A stretch of 64,000 nt of DNA, taken from assembly GCA_034521975.1 (NCBI GenBank), contig JAXHLR010000008.1, forward strand, positions 1 to 64,000, read 5' to 3'. How positions within the stretch are numbered: position 1 is the stretch's first letter; every line of letters begins with the position of its first letter. Origin of the DNA: Acidimicrobiales bacterium (GTDB lineage Bacteria; Actinomycetota; Acidimicrobiia; Acidimicrobiales; SKKL01). The notes under the pieces were generated by a model. That model was not told the DNA's origin and did no database searches. It was given only the letters and a program-made list of their open reading frames with translations. Shown piece after piece: positions 24,607-33,346 of this stretch. The position numbers and the translations under genes are program-made.

Positions 24607-26684
24607 CCCGCGCGGACCGGCCGGGCCGAGCGTTCGAGGGCCAGCTGCTGCAGCTCGAGGTGGGCGTTGCGGCCCAGGGGCCCCTTGGTGCGGGACCACT
24701 CGCCGTCGGGACCCAGCTCCCACGAATGCTGGTCATCGGCCAGGTTGATCTCGATCACCTCGGCCAGCCGACCCTGCAGGTCGGGGTCGTCGATCCCGAC
24801 CAGGGCTTCGACCCGGCGGTCGAGGTTGCGGGGCATGAGATCGGCCGACCCGATGAAGTAGGCGTCCCGACCCGGCCCCGCGCCGTTGGCGAAGTGGAAG
24901 ATGCGGGAGTGCTCCAGATAGCGCCCGACGATCGACCGCACCGAGATGTGCTCCGACAGGCCCGGCACGCCGGGTCGGAGACAACAGATGCCGCGGATGA
25001 TCAAGTCGATGGGGATGCCGGCCGCGCCCGCCGCGTAGAGCTCCTCGATCATGGTGGCGTCGACGAGGCTGTTCATCTTCATGCGGATGCGACCACGCTC
25101 GGGGCCTGCCGCCACCTCACCGCGGATGAGCTCGACGATCCGGTCCCGCAACCGGTGCGGCGCCACGAGCAGCCGGCGGTAGCTGACCTCGCGCGCGTAG
25201 CCGGTCAGGAAGTTGAACAGTTGGGTGAGGTCGGCACCCAGGTCGTCGTCGGCCGACAGCAACCCCAGGTCCTCGTACAGCCGCGCGGTCTTGGGGTTGT
25301 AGTTGCCGGTGCCGATGTGGCAGTAGCGGCGGATCCGGTCGGACTCGTTGCGCACCACGAGCACGGTCTTGGTGTGGATCTTGAGGCCAGCAAAGCCATA
25401 GGCGACGTGCACCCCCGCCTGTTCGAGTCGTCTCGCCCACTCGATGTTGGCCTGCTCGTCGAAGCGGGCCTTGAGCTCGATGAGCACCGCCACCTGCTTG
25501 CCTCGCTCGGCCGCCCGGATGAGCGACCCGATGATCGGACTGTCGCCGGAGGTCCGATACAGGGTGAGCTTGATCGCCAGAACCTTCGGATCGATTGCGG
25601 CTTGGCGCACGAACTCCTCGACCGAGGCCGCGAACGACGAGTAGGGGTGGTGGACGAGGACGGGCCCCTTGCCGAGCTCGGCGAAGATGTCGAGCGGCTC
25701 GTCGTCGGTGTCGGTCAGACGAGGTTCGGTGACCGGTGCCCAGGCGGGATCCTTGAGGTCGGGCCGGGCCAGCTCGTGCAACGACCACAGGCCCCCGAGC
25801 CCGAGAGGCCCTGCGTGGGGGTAGACGTCATCGTCGGTGAGCTCGAGCTCGCGCACCAACAAGCTGCGGATGGACTCCGACATGGTGAGGTCGACCTCGA
25901 GCCGGACCGCAGCGCCGAAGCGCCGCCGGCGCAGCTCCACCTCGACCGCGGACAGCAGGTCCTCGGCCTCGTCCTCGTCGAGGGTCAGGTCGGCGTTGCG
26001 GGTGACCCGGAACGGGACGTGCTCGTCGACCACCATGCCGGGGAACAGCTGGCCCAGGTGAGCGGCGATGACCTGTTCGAGGGGCACGAATCGCTCACCA
26101 TCGGGCAGGACCACGAACCGCGGCAACAGGCTCGGCACCTTCACCCGGGCGAACAGGACCTCGTCGGTGTCGGGGTTGCGCACCACCACCGCCAGGTTGA
26201 GCGACAGATCCGAGATGTAGGGGAACGGGTGGCCGGGGTCGACCGCCAGCGGTGTGAGCACCGGAAAGATGCGGTGCTCGAACTCCTCGTCGAGGAACTT
26301 GCGGTCGTCCTCGTCGAGGTCGTGGTACTCGGAGAACACGATCCCTGCCGCCGCCAGCTCGGGCACCATCTCCTCGATGAAGGTCCGCTCCTGGCGGACG
26401 ATGAGCGCCTCGACCGACTCGCGGATCTCCAGCAGCTGCTGGGCGGGACTGCGTCCGTCGGGGGTGCGCTTGGTGATGCCTGCCGCCACCTGCTCCTTCA
26501 GGCCCGCGACGCGCACCTGGAAGAACTCGTCGAGGTTCTGACTGAAGATGGCCAGGTACTTGGCCCGTTCGAGCAGGGGCTGGTCGGCATCCTCTCCCAG
26601 TTCGAGCACACGGGTGTTGAACTGCAACCACGACAGCTCGCGGTTGAAGAACCGAGCTGTGTCCTCTGCCTCGACCAGTGCCAC
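24603..26684 (-). CDS. ppk: polyphosphate kinase PPK1
   Basis: The product is 693 aa, a normal length for PPK1. The N-terminal domain starts RFFNRELSWLQFNTRVLELG, with FSQNLDEFFQVRVAGL soon after. Both catalytic phospholipase-D-like histidine blocks are present: GLKIHTKTVLVVR (phosphorylated His) and YLEHSRIFHF. It makes polyphosphate reversibly from ATP and fits with the phosphate regulon next door. The GTG start at 26684 is fixed by TACAGT 6 nt upstream (leaderless). It is co-transcribed with the Nudix gene. Confidence 0.95.
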   Translation of the reverse strand: MALVEAEDTARFFNRELSWLQFNTRVLELGEDADQPLLERAKYLAIFSQNLDEFFQVRVAGLKEQVAAGITKRTPDGRSPAQQLLEIRESVEALIVRQERTFIEEMVPELAAAGIVFSEYHDLDEDDRKFLDEEFEHRIFPVLTPLAVDPGHPFPYISDLSLNLAVVVRNPDTDEVLFARVKVPSLLPRFVVLPDGERFVPLEQVIAAHLGQLFPGMVVDEHVPFRVTRNADLTLDEDEAEDLLSAVEVELRRRRFGAAVRLEVDLTMSESIRSLLVRELELTDDDVYPHAGPLGLGGLWSLHELARPDLKDPAWAPVTEPRLTDTDDEPLDIFAELGKGPVLVHHPYSSFAASVEEFVRQAAIDPKVLAIKLTLYRTSGDSPIIGSLIRAAERGKQVAVLIELKARFDEQANIEWARRLEQAGVHVAYGFAGLKIHTKTVLVVRNESDRIRRYCHIGTGNYNPKTARLYEDLGLLSADDDLGADLTQLFNFLTGYAREVSYRRLLVAPHRLRDRIVELIRGEVAAGPERGRIRMKMNSLVDATMIEELYAAGAAGIPIDLIIRGICCLRPGVPGLSEHISVRSIVGRYLEHSRIFHFANGAGPGRDAYFIGSADLMPRNLDRRVEALVGIDDPDLQGRLAEVIEINLADDQHSWELGPDGEWSRTKGPLGRNAHLELQQLALERSARPVRAG

Positions 26685-26690
26685 CGGGCC

Positions 26691-26696
26691 ACTGTA
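26691..26696 (-). promoter_or_regulatory. -10 box TACAGT of ppk (leaderless)
   Basis: TACAGT is followed by 6 nt and the GTG at 26684. The box lies in the 26-bp gap after the CMD gene. Confidence 0.55.
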
Positions 26697-26710
26697 CCGA
26701 GGGGCCGACC

Positions 26711-27034
26711 TCACCCGCCCTCGGCCGCGATCACCTCGTCGATCCATCCCCAGGCCGCCACCGCAGCGGGAAAGCCCCGGGTGGTGATGGTGAGCAGGGC
26801 CACCTGGCGGAGCTCGTCGGGGCTGATCCCATCGGCCAGGGCTCTGCGGGCGTGGGACCGGACCGCTCCATCGGCCTGGGCTCCGGCAGCGATGCCGAGC
26901 TTCACCAGGCGCACGGTGCGATCGTCGAGCGGACCCGTGGCCGAGGTGAGCTCGCCCAGTCGGTCGAGCGCCTCGGCGATCTCGGGGTGGGCGCCACGCA
27001 GGTCGGTGTACACCTCGGGGATGTGGTCGGTCAC
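26711..27034 (-). CDS. carboxymuconolactone decarboxylase-family protein lacking the redox cysteines
   Basis: The 107-aa all-helical protein has the CMD/AhpD core (LVKLGIAAGAQADGAVRSHARRALADGISPDELRQV). The usual CxxC of AhpD peroxidases is absent; there is no cysteine at all, only the His of SHARRAL. It is therefore not an AhpD-type peroxidase. A strong AGGAGG lies 5 nt before the GTG start, with a TAGCGT -10 upstream (27068-27073). The role is unknown. Confidence 0.75.
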   Translation of the reverse strand: MTDHIPEVYTDLRGAHPEIAEALDRLGELTSATGPLDDRTVRLVKLGIAAGAQADGAVRSHARRALADGISPDELRQVALLTITTRGFPAAVAAWGWIDEVIAAEGG

Positions 27035-27053
27035 GATGGCCTCCTGGATCAGC

Positions 27054-27089
27054 CGGGCTCGATCCCGACGCTAGTCAGGACCGAGCCCG
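27054..27089 (-). terminator. hairpin downstream of the Ttr-like fusion gene
   Basis: CGGGCTCG (27054-27061) and CGAGCCCG (27082-27089) form an 8-bp GC stem around a 20-nt loop, 15 bp past the stop at 27104. It probably ends the two-gene redox operon. The CMD -10 box is inside the loop. Confidence 0.45.
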
Positions 27090-27103
27090 CCCGCGAGCCG
27101 CGC

Positions 27104-30100
27104 TCACACGCGCTCCACCTTGACCCTCGTGTCGAGGAACACCGTGGCACCACCGGCGTTGTCGACCAACGGCGTGTTGTCGAGCTCGTCGTTGCGTCGC
27201 ATCGCGTCGTTGACGTTGAACCCCGCAGAACCACGGCGCGGATCGCCGGTCACCTTGTCGCCACGTGCCGGCGAGGTCGACGTCCCGTGCATCACCGGGT
27301 TGATGTAGGAGCCGCCGTTCACCGCACTTGCCGCGTCGCGGATCTGCCAGTCGGTGGTGCCCTGCTGGGTGTGCCCGAAGTGGTGGGTGCCGGCGATGAC
27401 TCCAGGCCGGACCCGCTCGGACGGGAACAGGACCCCTTCGGTGCTGTCACTCGCCGAACTGATCCGCACCTTGTCGCCCCGATGCAAGCCGAGCCGCTCG
27501 ATGTCGATCGGATTCATCTCGACGAAGTTCCTCGGGTTGACCTCGAGGGCCCAGTAGTCGTAGGCCGTGCGGGACTTGGTCCGGGTCGAGAGGCGGAAGG
27601 TGACGACATGGAACGGGTACTCCTGGTCGATGTCCTCGAACCGCTGTCCGGTTCCGTCCTCGGCAGGCAGGTAGGTCGCGCATCCCGGAAGGGTGCGACC
27701 GAGCGCGGGGTTGACCGTGGTGGCGAGCACCTCGTGCCACACCTGCAGCGGCGCGGCCGGATCGATCTTGAGCCCCGTCGTGTGCACCTCGTCGTCGTCC
27801 CATGCCGCCTCGGGAGGTTCGAAGTAGCCACCTCGTGCCAGCAGGTAGGCCGATCGTGACCACTCGTCGGAGTCGAGGATCTCGCGATGTGCTGCCACCG
27901 GGTAGCCCGACTCGACGAAGCTCAACTCGTCCGCGTCCGCGAGGGGTGTTCCGGCGTTCGACGCCAGGTTGGCAACGCCACGGAGGTAGAAGTCCTCCGC
28001 ACGCCGCAACGGGAACCTCTCGCCCTCGAGCGGTCCGGCGCCGGGGATGGCATCGTCGCCGAACCCTGGCAGACCGAGCTCGGCGGCCACGTCGATGAGG
28101 AAGGTCTCCATCGTCATGGGACGGCCATCGTCGGTACGACCGGTGAGCGGCTCGACCGCCGGCGTGCGGACCGCGACGTGGGGCTGCTGGACCGCGCCTG
28201 CTTGCTGGCCCATGAAGCCCCAGTGTTCGAGGTACATCGCGTCGGGAATGATGTAGTCGGAGTTGACGCTGGTCTCGCTGATGGTCGTGTCGACGGAGAT
28301 GAACAGCGGAAGCTGATCCGGGTCCTTGACCGCCTCACGGAAGCGGCGGCCACCGGGGATCGAGTGAAGCTGGTTGATGTAGTAGTTGATGTAGATCTTC
28401 GGGCGGTACGGGTAGCCGGTGGCCACCGCGCCCAGCGCCTCGGTGGTGATCCCGGCGTGAGTGAACGGGTACCAGGGGCGATCCGACGGGTACGGATCCT
28501 GGCCTGCCTCGACCTTGCGCCGGTACTCGCTGGACTCCTCGTAGGCGATGTCGGTCTTGGTCCCGACCCGGGAGATGTGCACCCCGCCCTTGTCGGGGGC
28601 CCCGTCGATGGTCTCGAGGTCGTACCGACCTTCGCTCCAGGCGGGTCCTCCGGCGTTCTTGGTCATGCCGCCACGACGGTCGAAGTTGCCGACCAGGGCG
28701 TTGAGCATCTGGATCGCCAACCCGGCGTAGATGCCCATCGAGTGCATGGTCGCGCCGCGATAGCAGGAGGCGGTGGCCTTGCGACCGTGGCTGGTGAACT
28801 CGTCGGCGAGGCGCTCGACGGTCTCGACCGGCACGCCGGCGATCTCGGACCACTCCGCGACCGAGTTGCGCTCGGCCTCGTCCCGGAGCAGTTGCAGTGC
28901 CGTCTTCACCGCGAGGGATCGGCCGTCGGCATCGACCACCTCACGATCGACGAACAGCTCGCCGGTCGACACCGAGGTGTTCGCCGCGGGCTGGCCGGTC
29001 GCCGCATCGATCACCACGTACTCGTCGTCGCCCAACCCGAGGTCGCTCGCCCGAAGGAACCGGCCATACCGCTCGTCTCCTTCCTCGCGGACGACCAGAT
29101 AGGGGGCGTTCAACCAGGTGGTCTCGCCCGCACCGCGCGCCGAGCTCTCGTTGGCGTGAGCGAGGTACGCCTCGTTGTAGCGGTCGTTGTCGAGGATCCA
29201 CCGGATCATCCCGAGCACCATCGCTGCGTCGGTGCCGGGCTTCACCGGGACCCACTCGTCGGCGTACCCACGCCCCGGGGGCACGTACGGGTCGACGAGC
29301 ACGAGGTGCCCGTCGCCGCGAGCGTGCCGGTTGGCGAGGATGGGTGCAGAGGTGTTGACGCCGGGCTTCCACCCGCCACCGAGGTTGACGCCGAAGAACA
29401 GCATGTACTCGCTGTTGTTGATGTCGGCGAAGAGCTGGCTGTGCCCGCTGACATCGGGGTTGTGTCGGCCGGTGAACAGGTAGTTGGTCACATACCAGTT
29501 CATCTGGCAGAGGTCTGTGTGGCTGACGTAGTTGATGCTGCCGTAGGCGGCGAGGAACCGCTCGATGAAGTCCTGGCGCCCCGACTGACCTCGCCCGGTG
29601 TTCCACACGACCTGGTTGGCGCGGGGTCCGAGCTCGGGCACATCGGGGTCGAGTGGCTCGGTGGAGTGCAGGGCGCGGAAGCCCTCGATCTCACGATCCT
29701 CACCGATGTGCTCGAACAGGCGCCCACCCTCGACCAACTCGGTGATCAACTGATCCCAACCGATGGGTTCGAACTGCGCGGACCCTCGGGGACCAGTGCG
29801 CTTCAGGGGCAGGTGGATCCGGTAGGGGTCATAGAGGTACTGGAGCCCGGAGACACCCTTGAGGCAGAGCGATCCGCTGGCGCGGAGGCCCTCGGCGATC
29901 GGGGTCTCGAAGTCGATCGGCTGGTTCATCGTCGATGCCGGGTGATACGGGTTCCCCAGCAGCGTTCGCACCTTGCCGTCCCGGATGATGGCGCGGCTCC
30001 CGCAACGAGCATCACAGGACAGACAGATCGTGTGCACCACCGCGTCGGCAGAGGGGGGCGTGGGCCCCGACACCTGAGCCTTGTACTCGGGCTGGATCAG

Positions 30101-31327
30101 CGCACGGATCGTCGACCAGCCCGCGGCAACCGCAGCGACCGCGCCCACGGCGACACCCAGCAGGGCCCGCCGCGTCCGCGACGCGGCCTCGCCGGGAGTC
30201 GTGGCAGCAACCGGCCCTTCGTCGTGGGGGAGCACGATCCACAGCAGCACGCCGACCACCAGCGCCCAGATCACCAGACCCGAGGCGGCGACCACACCCT
30301 CACGGCCGCCGATGTGCACCGCCTCGTCGACGAACCCCTCGCCGGTGCGCGAGATCGTCTGGCCGCCGATCACGATCATCCACCGGCTCGCGTAGAGGCC
30401 GACGAGACCGAGCAGGCCTCCGACCGCTGCCGCCCGGGGGTGGCTGCGCACCGCGGCCCAGGTGAGCAGGCCAACAGCCGCCGCGCCGCCGATCACCAGC
30501 TCGAGGCCGACGAAGGCGAACAGGTCGCGGCTGAAGTGCAGCTCGCGGATCGCCGGCCACAGCTCGTTCTCGCCGTAGGCGCTGTGGGCGAGACCCCAGA
30601 GGCGGACCCCGAGGTGCGCACCGAGGAGCACCGCCGCGCTGGCCGCCAGCAGCCGGACCAGGGCGTTGTCCCGAGCGAACTCCTTCGACAGGCCGGCGAG
30701 GATCGACAGCCACAGGAACCCCGCTGCGAGGGCGGCGAAGGCGAAGATGATCCCCAGCAGCGGTGTGTACCAGAGACCGAACGAGGTCATGCTCGACAGC
30801 AGGAACCCGGTGTAGGCGACGAAGGCGACCGCGGCGATCACCGATGCGATCGCGAGCCCCCGAGCGAACCGCTCGGCCGAAGGTGAGAGCGGAGCATCGG
30901 GCTCCTGCTGGCGACCGGCGAGGAGCCCGGCGAGCCGCCCGACGATGTCGTCGCGCTCCGACGCCACTCGGGCGAACCCGGGCCGGTGGATCAGCCAGAG
31001 GTTGACGGCGATGAGCGCGGTCAGGATGAGCAGCGACACCGATCCGTAGGGCATCGCCGAGGTCTCGTTCGGGGCGAACAGGACCCTCCACATCCGCCAT
31101 GGCTGGGTGAGGTCGGCGATGACGGCGAGCGGGATGACGACGAAGCACGCCGCGGCGCTGATGATCGCGGCCCGGCGGAGGCGCAACAGCGTTGGCTGTT
31201 CGAACACCCCTGGCAGGCGGGGCAGCACCGCGACGATGAGGCTGCCGGCACCGATACCTGAGAGGAACAGGTAGGTGACGACGACCACACCCCAGCGGAT
31301 GTGCTCGTTGACGAGACTCTGATCCAT
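27104..31327 (-). CDS. NrfD/TtrC - TtrA-like molybdopterin oxidoreductase fusion
   Basis: One uninterrupted product of about 1407 aa. Residues 1-370 are an NrfD/PsrC-type quinone-interacting membrane domain with about nine hydrophobic helices (for example GVVVVTYLFLSGIGAGSLIV). At 383-405 a Tat-like stretch follows (SRTRR then ALLGVAVGAVAAVAAG). Residues ~430-1407 are a complete MopB catalytic subunit. The [4Fe-4S] cysteines are C435, C438, C442 and C488, the candidate Mo ligand is Cys607 in SHTDLCQMNWY, and the C-terminal cofactor domain includes THHFGHTQQG. Blocks such as WVPVKPGTDAAMVLGMIRWI and FTSHGRKA look most like tetrathionate reductase TtrA, a clade that also includes arsenate/arsenite enzymes, so the substrate is open. 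AGGGAG lies 5 nt before the ATG, which overlaps the upstream stop by 1 nt (TGATG). No internal start separates the halves, so this is a true fusion. Confidence 0.85.
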   Translation of the reverse strand: MDQSLVNEHIRWGVVVVTYLFLSGIGAGSLIVAVLPRLPGVFEQPTLLRLRRAAIISAAACFVVIPLAVIADLTQPWRMWRVLFAPNETSAMPYGSVSLLILTALIAVNLWLIHRPGFARVASERDDIVGRLAGLLAGRQQEPDAPLSPSAERFARGLAIASVIAAVAFVAYTGFLLSSMTSFGLWYTPLLGIIFAFAALAAGFLWLSILAGLSKEFARDNALVRLLAASAAVLLGAHLGVRLWGLAHSAYGENELWPAIRELHFSRDLFAFVGLELVIGGAAAVGLLTWAAVRSHPRAAAVGGLLGLVGLYASRWMIVIGGQTISRTGEGFVDEAVHIGGREGVVAASGLVIWALVVGVLLWIVLPHDEGPVAATTPGEAASRTRRALLGVAVGAVAAVAAGWSTIRALIQPEYKAQVSGPTPPSADAVVHTICLSCDARCGSRAIIRDGKVRTLLGNPYHPASTMNQPIDFETPIAEGLRASGSLCLKGVSGLQYLYDPYRIHLPLKRTGPRGSAQFEPIGWDQLITELVEGGRLFEHIGEDREIEGFRALHSTEPLDPDVPELGPRANQVVWNTGRGQSGRQDFIERFLAAYGSINYVSHTDLCQMNWYVTNYLFTGRHNPDVSGHSQLFADINNSEYMLFFGVNLGGGWKPGVNTSAPILANRHARGDGHLVLVDPYVPPGRGYADEWVPVKPGTDAAMVLGMIRWILDNDRYNEAYLAHANESSARGAGETTWLNAPYLVVREEGDERYGRFLRASDLGLGDDEYVVIDAATGQPAANTSVSTGELFVDREVVDADGRSLAVKTALQLLRDEAERNSVAEWSEIAGVPVETVERLADEFTSHGRKATASCYRGATMHSMGIYAGLAIQMLNALVGNFDRRGGMTKNAGGPAWSEGRYDLETIDGAPDKGGVHISRVGTKTDIAYEESSEYRRKVEAGQDPYPSDRPWYPFTHAGITTEALGAVATGYPYRPKIYINYYINQLHSIPGGRRFREAVKDPDQLPLFISVDTTISETSVNSDYIIPDAMYLEHWGFMGQQAGAVQQPHVAVRTPAVEPLTGRTDDGRPMTMETFLIDVAAELGLPGFGDDAIPGAGPLEGERFPLRRAEDFYLRGVANLASNAGTPLADADELSFVESGYPVAAHREILDSDEWSRSAYLLARGGYFEPPEAAWDDDEVHTTGLKIDPAAPLQVWHEVLATTVNPALGRTLPGCATYLPAEDGTGQRFEDIDQEYPFHVVTFRLSTRTKSRTAYDYWALEVNPRNFVEMNPIDIERLGLHRGDKVRISSASDSTEGVLFPSERVRPGVIAGTHHFGHTQQGTTDWQIRDAASAVNGGSYINPVMHGTSTSPARGDKVTGDPRRGSAGFNVNDAMRRNDELDNTPLVDNAGGATVFLDTRVKVERV

Positions 31328-33189
31328 CACAACTCCCTGGTTCCGGTGGTGACTGCGGTGGTGGGTTCGCCCGGGTCCGACGGCAGTCCCACGTAGTGGA
31401 CGTTGGGCCCGAGACCGAGCTCTGGGCGCAGCACGTCGGTCGGCTGGCTGGCGATCAACTGGCTGGGCGCACTGTTCGGGTCGTCGAGATCACCGAACAC
31501 GCGGCACTGGGAAGGGCACACGTCGACACATGCCGGCCGGAGGCCCTCGTCGACGCGATGGGCGCACAGGTTGCACTTGTCGGCGGTGTGTCGCACCGGG
31601 TCGACGAACGTGGCGCCGTAGGGGCAGGCCTGGTTGCAGGCCCGGCACCCGATGCACATGCTGTGGTCGAGATCGACGATGCCGTCGGAGCGTCGGAAGA
31701 TCGCCCCGGTGGGGCACGCACGCATGCAGCCCGGATCAGTGCAGTGGTTGCAGAGCTTCGGCACGAACACCGGGCGGGCATCGGGGTAGGTGCCCTGCAC
31801 GTACTCCTCGACCCAATCGCGGTAGACGCCGAGGGGCACGTGGTTCTCGGCCTTGCACGCCGCCGTGCACGCATGGCAACCGATGCATCGTCCGATGTCG
31901 ATCACCATCCCCAGCCGGCCGGCGGGCTCGACGGGCGCGGCTTGGGCGGCGGCCGGCTCCGCACCAGTGGCGATCATGCCCAGGACGCCGCCCACGGTCG
32001 CCGCGCTCCCCACGAGGAACGAACGACGATCGAGCTGGGGCAGGCCGACCGGCGTGGGCCGGCCGTCGTCGTCGGTGACGCGCAGCCCTTCGTCTGCCAC
32101 CACCCGGCAGCTGGGGCAGAGATCGAGCTGCCGGCTCGACCGGGTCGGTGGACGGCCGCTGTCGCGAACCACCTGCTTGGCGTGTGCCAGCAGGCGGGCG
32201 GGCAGGTGCGGCTCGCCGCACCCCGCGCAGGGCACCATCTCATCGACCACCAGGGTCCTGCGCTCCACGAGCTGGCTCGCCACGGCCGGTCGGAGGGAGA
32301 TCACCTGCTCGGGGCAGGCGGTGACGCACAGTCCGCACTCGACGCAATCGACGTCGCGTGCCGACAGCACACCGTCTGAGTCGGAGAGCTGGATGGACCC
32401 TGTCGGACAGGTCCGGGCGCAGGCGCCGCACATGGTGCAGCCCTCGTCCTCGACCGAGATGTGACCGAACCCGGCCACCAGGCTCGTCTCGGCGTCGTCG
32501 GTTGGGTCCATGTCGGCGAGCAACTGCGCGAGGACCGACCGCCGGGGAGCTTCGCTGGGACCGGGGAAGCCGATGGGCATCTCGCGAGGTTCAGGCTTCG
32601 CCTCACGGCCCATGGTGGCGAGGGCTTCGTCGAGCCCGGCCGCTCTCGAATCGGCCACCAGGATCGATCCGTGGCGACCGGAGAGCTGGGCTGCGACCTC
32701 CGCGTGATCCTGGACGAGGTGGAGCGCGTCGTGATGGCACTCGTCACAGCCCACGACCGCCAATGCGACGGCGCCGGCTCGCAGACCGGCGAGCAGGGCC
32801 ACCTCGTCGATGACGAGCACCGAGGGGACCTCGACCGTGGCCCACCCGTCCTCGCTGGCTCTGGCCGCCAGGCCCTCGTGGCACGGACCGCTGACCAACA
32901 CCGGTCGACCGCCGACGGCGGCGTCGACCACCATGGCCCGCAGCTCGGCATCGGGCAGGAACGACCGCTCCAACGACGAGGTCGGACACAGGGCGGTGCA
33001 CGCGCCGCAGCGGTGGCACTGCCCCGCGTCGATGTGGATCTCGGTGCCGTTCGGCCCTTCGCGAGCGACGATCGCCTGATAGGGACAGCCTTGGACACAG
33101 GCTCGACATCCTGCGATGCCGTCACCGCCTGCGGCGCAACGGGACATGTCGAAGACGGGGGGCGGGAGCAAGCTGGGTGCGAGTGCCAT
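31327..33189 (-). CDS. polyferredoxin - TtrB-like [4Fe-4S] fusion protein with internal Tat signal
   Basis: The product is about 620 aa. Residues 1-75 hold ferredoxin motifs (C28/31/35; C58/61/64/68). At 95-180 a domain carries GPCHEG and VGCDECHH. At 251-292 are two more four-cysteine motifs, and CAGC (321) and CPSC (358) may bind a metal. A twin-arginine motif with a hydrophobic stretch (DRRSFLVGSAATVGGVLGM, 387-405) then ends in an AAAQA-like site. Residues ~425-565 are a DmsB/TtrB-type subunit with four cluster motifs starting CIGCHACTAAC, CNHCTDPGCMRAC, CIGCRACNQAC and CNLC. The C-terminal half should carry electrons between the NrfD and TtrA parts of the next gene. The N-terminal half has no counterpart in standard TtrB. 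The start is probably the ATG at 33189; a TTG at 33201 is possible. Confidence 0.83.
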   Translation of the reverse strand: MALAPSLLPPPVFDMSRCAAGGDGIAGCRACVQGCPYQAIVAREGPNGTEIHIDAGQCHRCGACTALCPTSSLERSFLPDAELRAMVVDAAVGGRPVLVSGPCHEGLAARASEDGWATVEVPSVLVIDEVALLAGLRAGAVALAVVGCDECHHDALHLVQDHAEVAAQLSGRHGSILVADSRAAGLDEALATMGREAKPEPREMPIGFPGPSEAPRRSVLAQLLADMDPTDDAETSLVAGFGHISVEDEGCTMCGACARTCPTGSIQLSDSDGVLSARDVDCVECGLCVTACPEQVISLRPAVASQLVERRTLVVDEMVPCAGCGEPHLPARLLAHAKQVVRDSGRPPTRSSRQLDLCPSCRVVADEGLRVTDDDGRPTPVGLPQLDRRSFLVGSAATVGGVLGMIATGAEPAAAQAAPVEPAGRLGMVIDIGRCIGCHACTAACKAENHVPLGVYRDWVEEYVQGTYPDARPVFVPKLCNHCTDPGCMRACPTGAIFRRSDGIVDLDHSMCIGCRACNQACPYGATFVDPVRHTADKCNLCAHRVDEGLRPACVDVCPSQCRVFGDLDDPNSAPSQLIASQPTDVLRPELGLGPNVHYVGLPSDPGEPTTAVTTGTREL

Positions 33190-33326
33190 CAACGGGACCA
33201 ATCTGCCGGGGTTCCTGCCATGTCGTGTATGGGCACGATGGTGGCCTGGATCGCTCCACGATAGCTAGGGACCAAGGTCCTGGAGCTTCCCGCCGAATGG
33301 CAGCGAACTCCGGCGTGGCTCGTTGC

Positions 33327-33332
33327 TAGGTT
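33327..33332 (+). promoter_or_regulatory. probable -10 of arsA in the divergent 157-bp gap
   Basis: TAGGTT precedes arsA by 14 nt, leaving a short leader that holds GAGG. The rest of the gap (33190-33346) must contain the promoter of the redox operon; TAGCT/TCGTG motifs are present, but I cannot assign a -10 with confidence. Confidence 0.35.
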
Positions 33333-33346
33333 GGCCCGAGGACCAC

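Noticed and set aside
24405-27074. 889-aa plus-strand open frame
   Set aside because: Antisense of ppk and CMD with no recognisable motif.
27104-31327. Possibility that the NrfD and TtrA parts are two genes
   Set aside because: There is no stop codon between them, and no ATG/GTG/TTG with a Shine-Dalgarno in the linker before the Tat-like motif. The same fused design occurs in the neighbouring gene.
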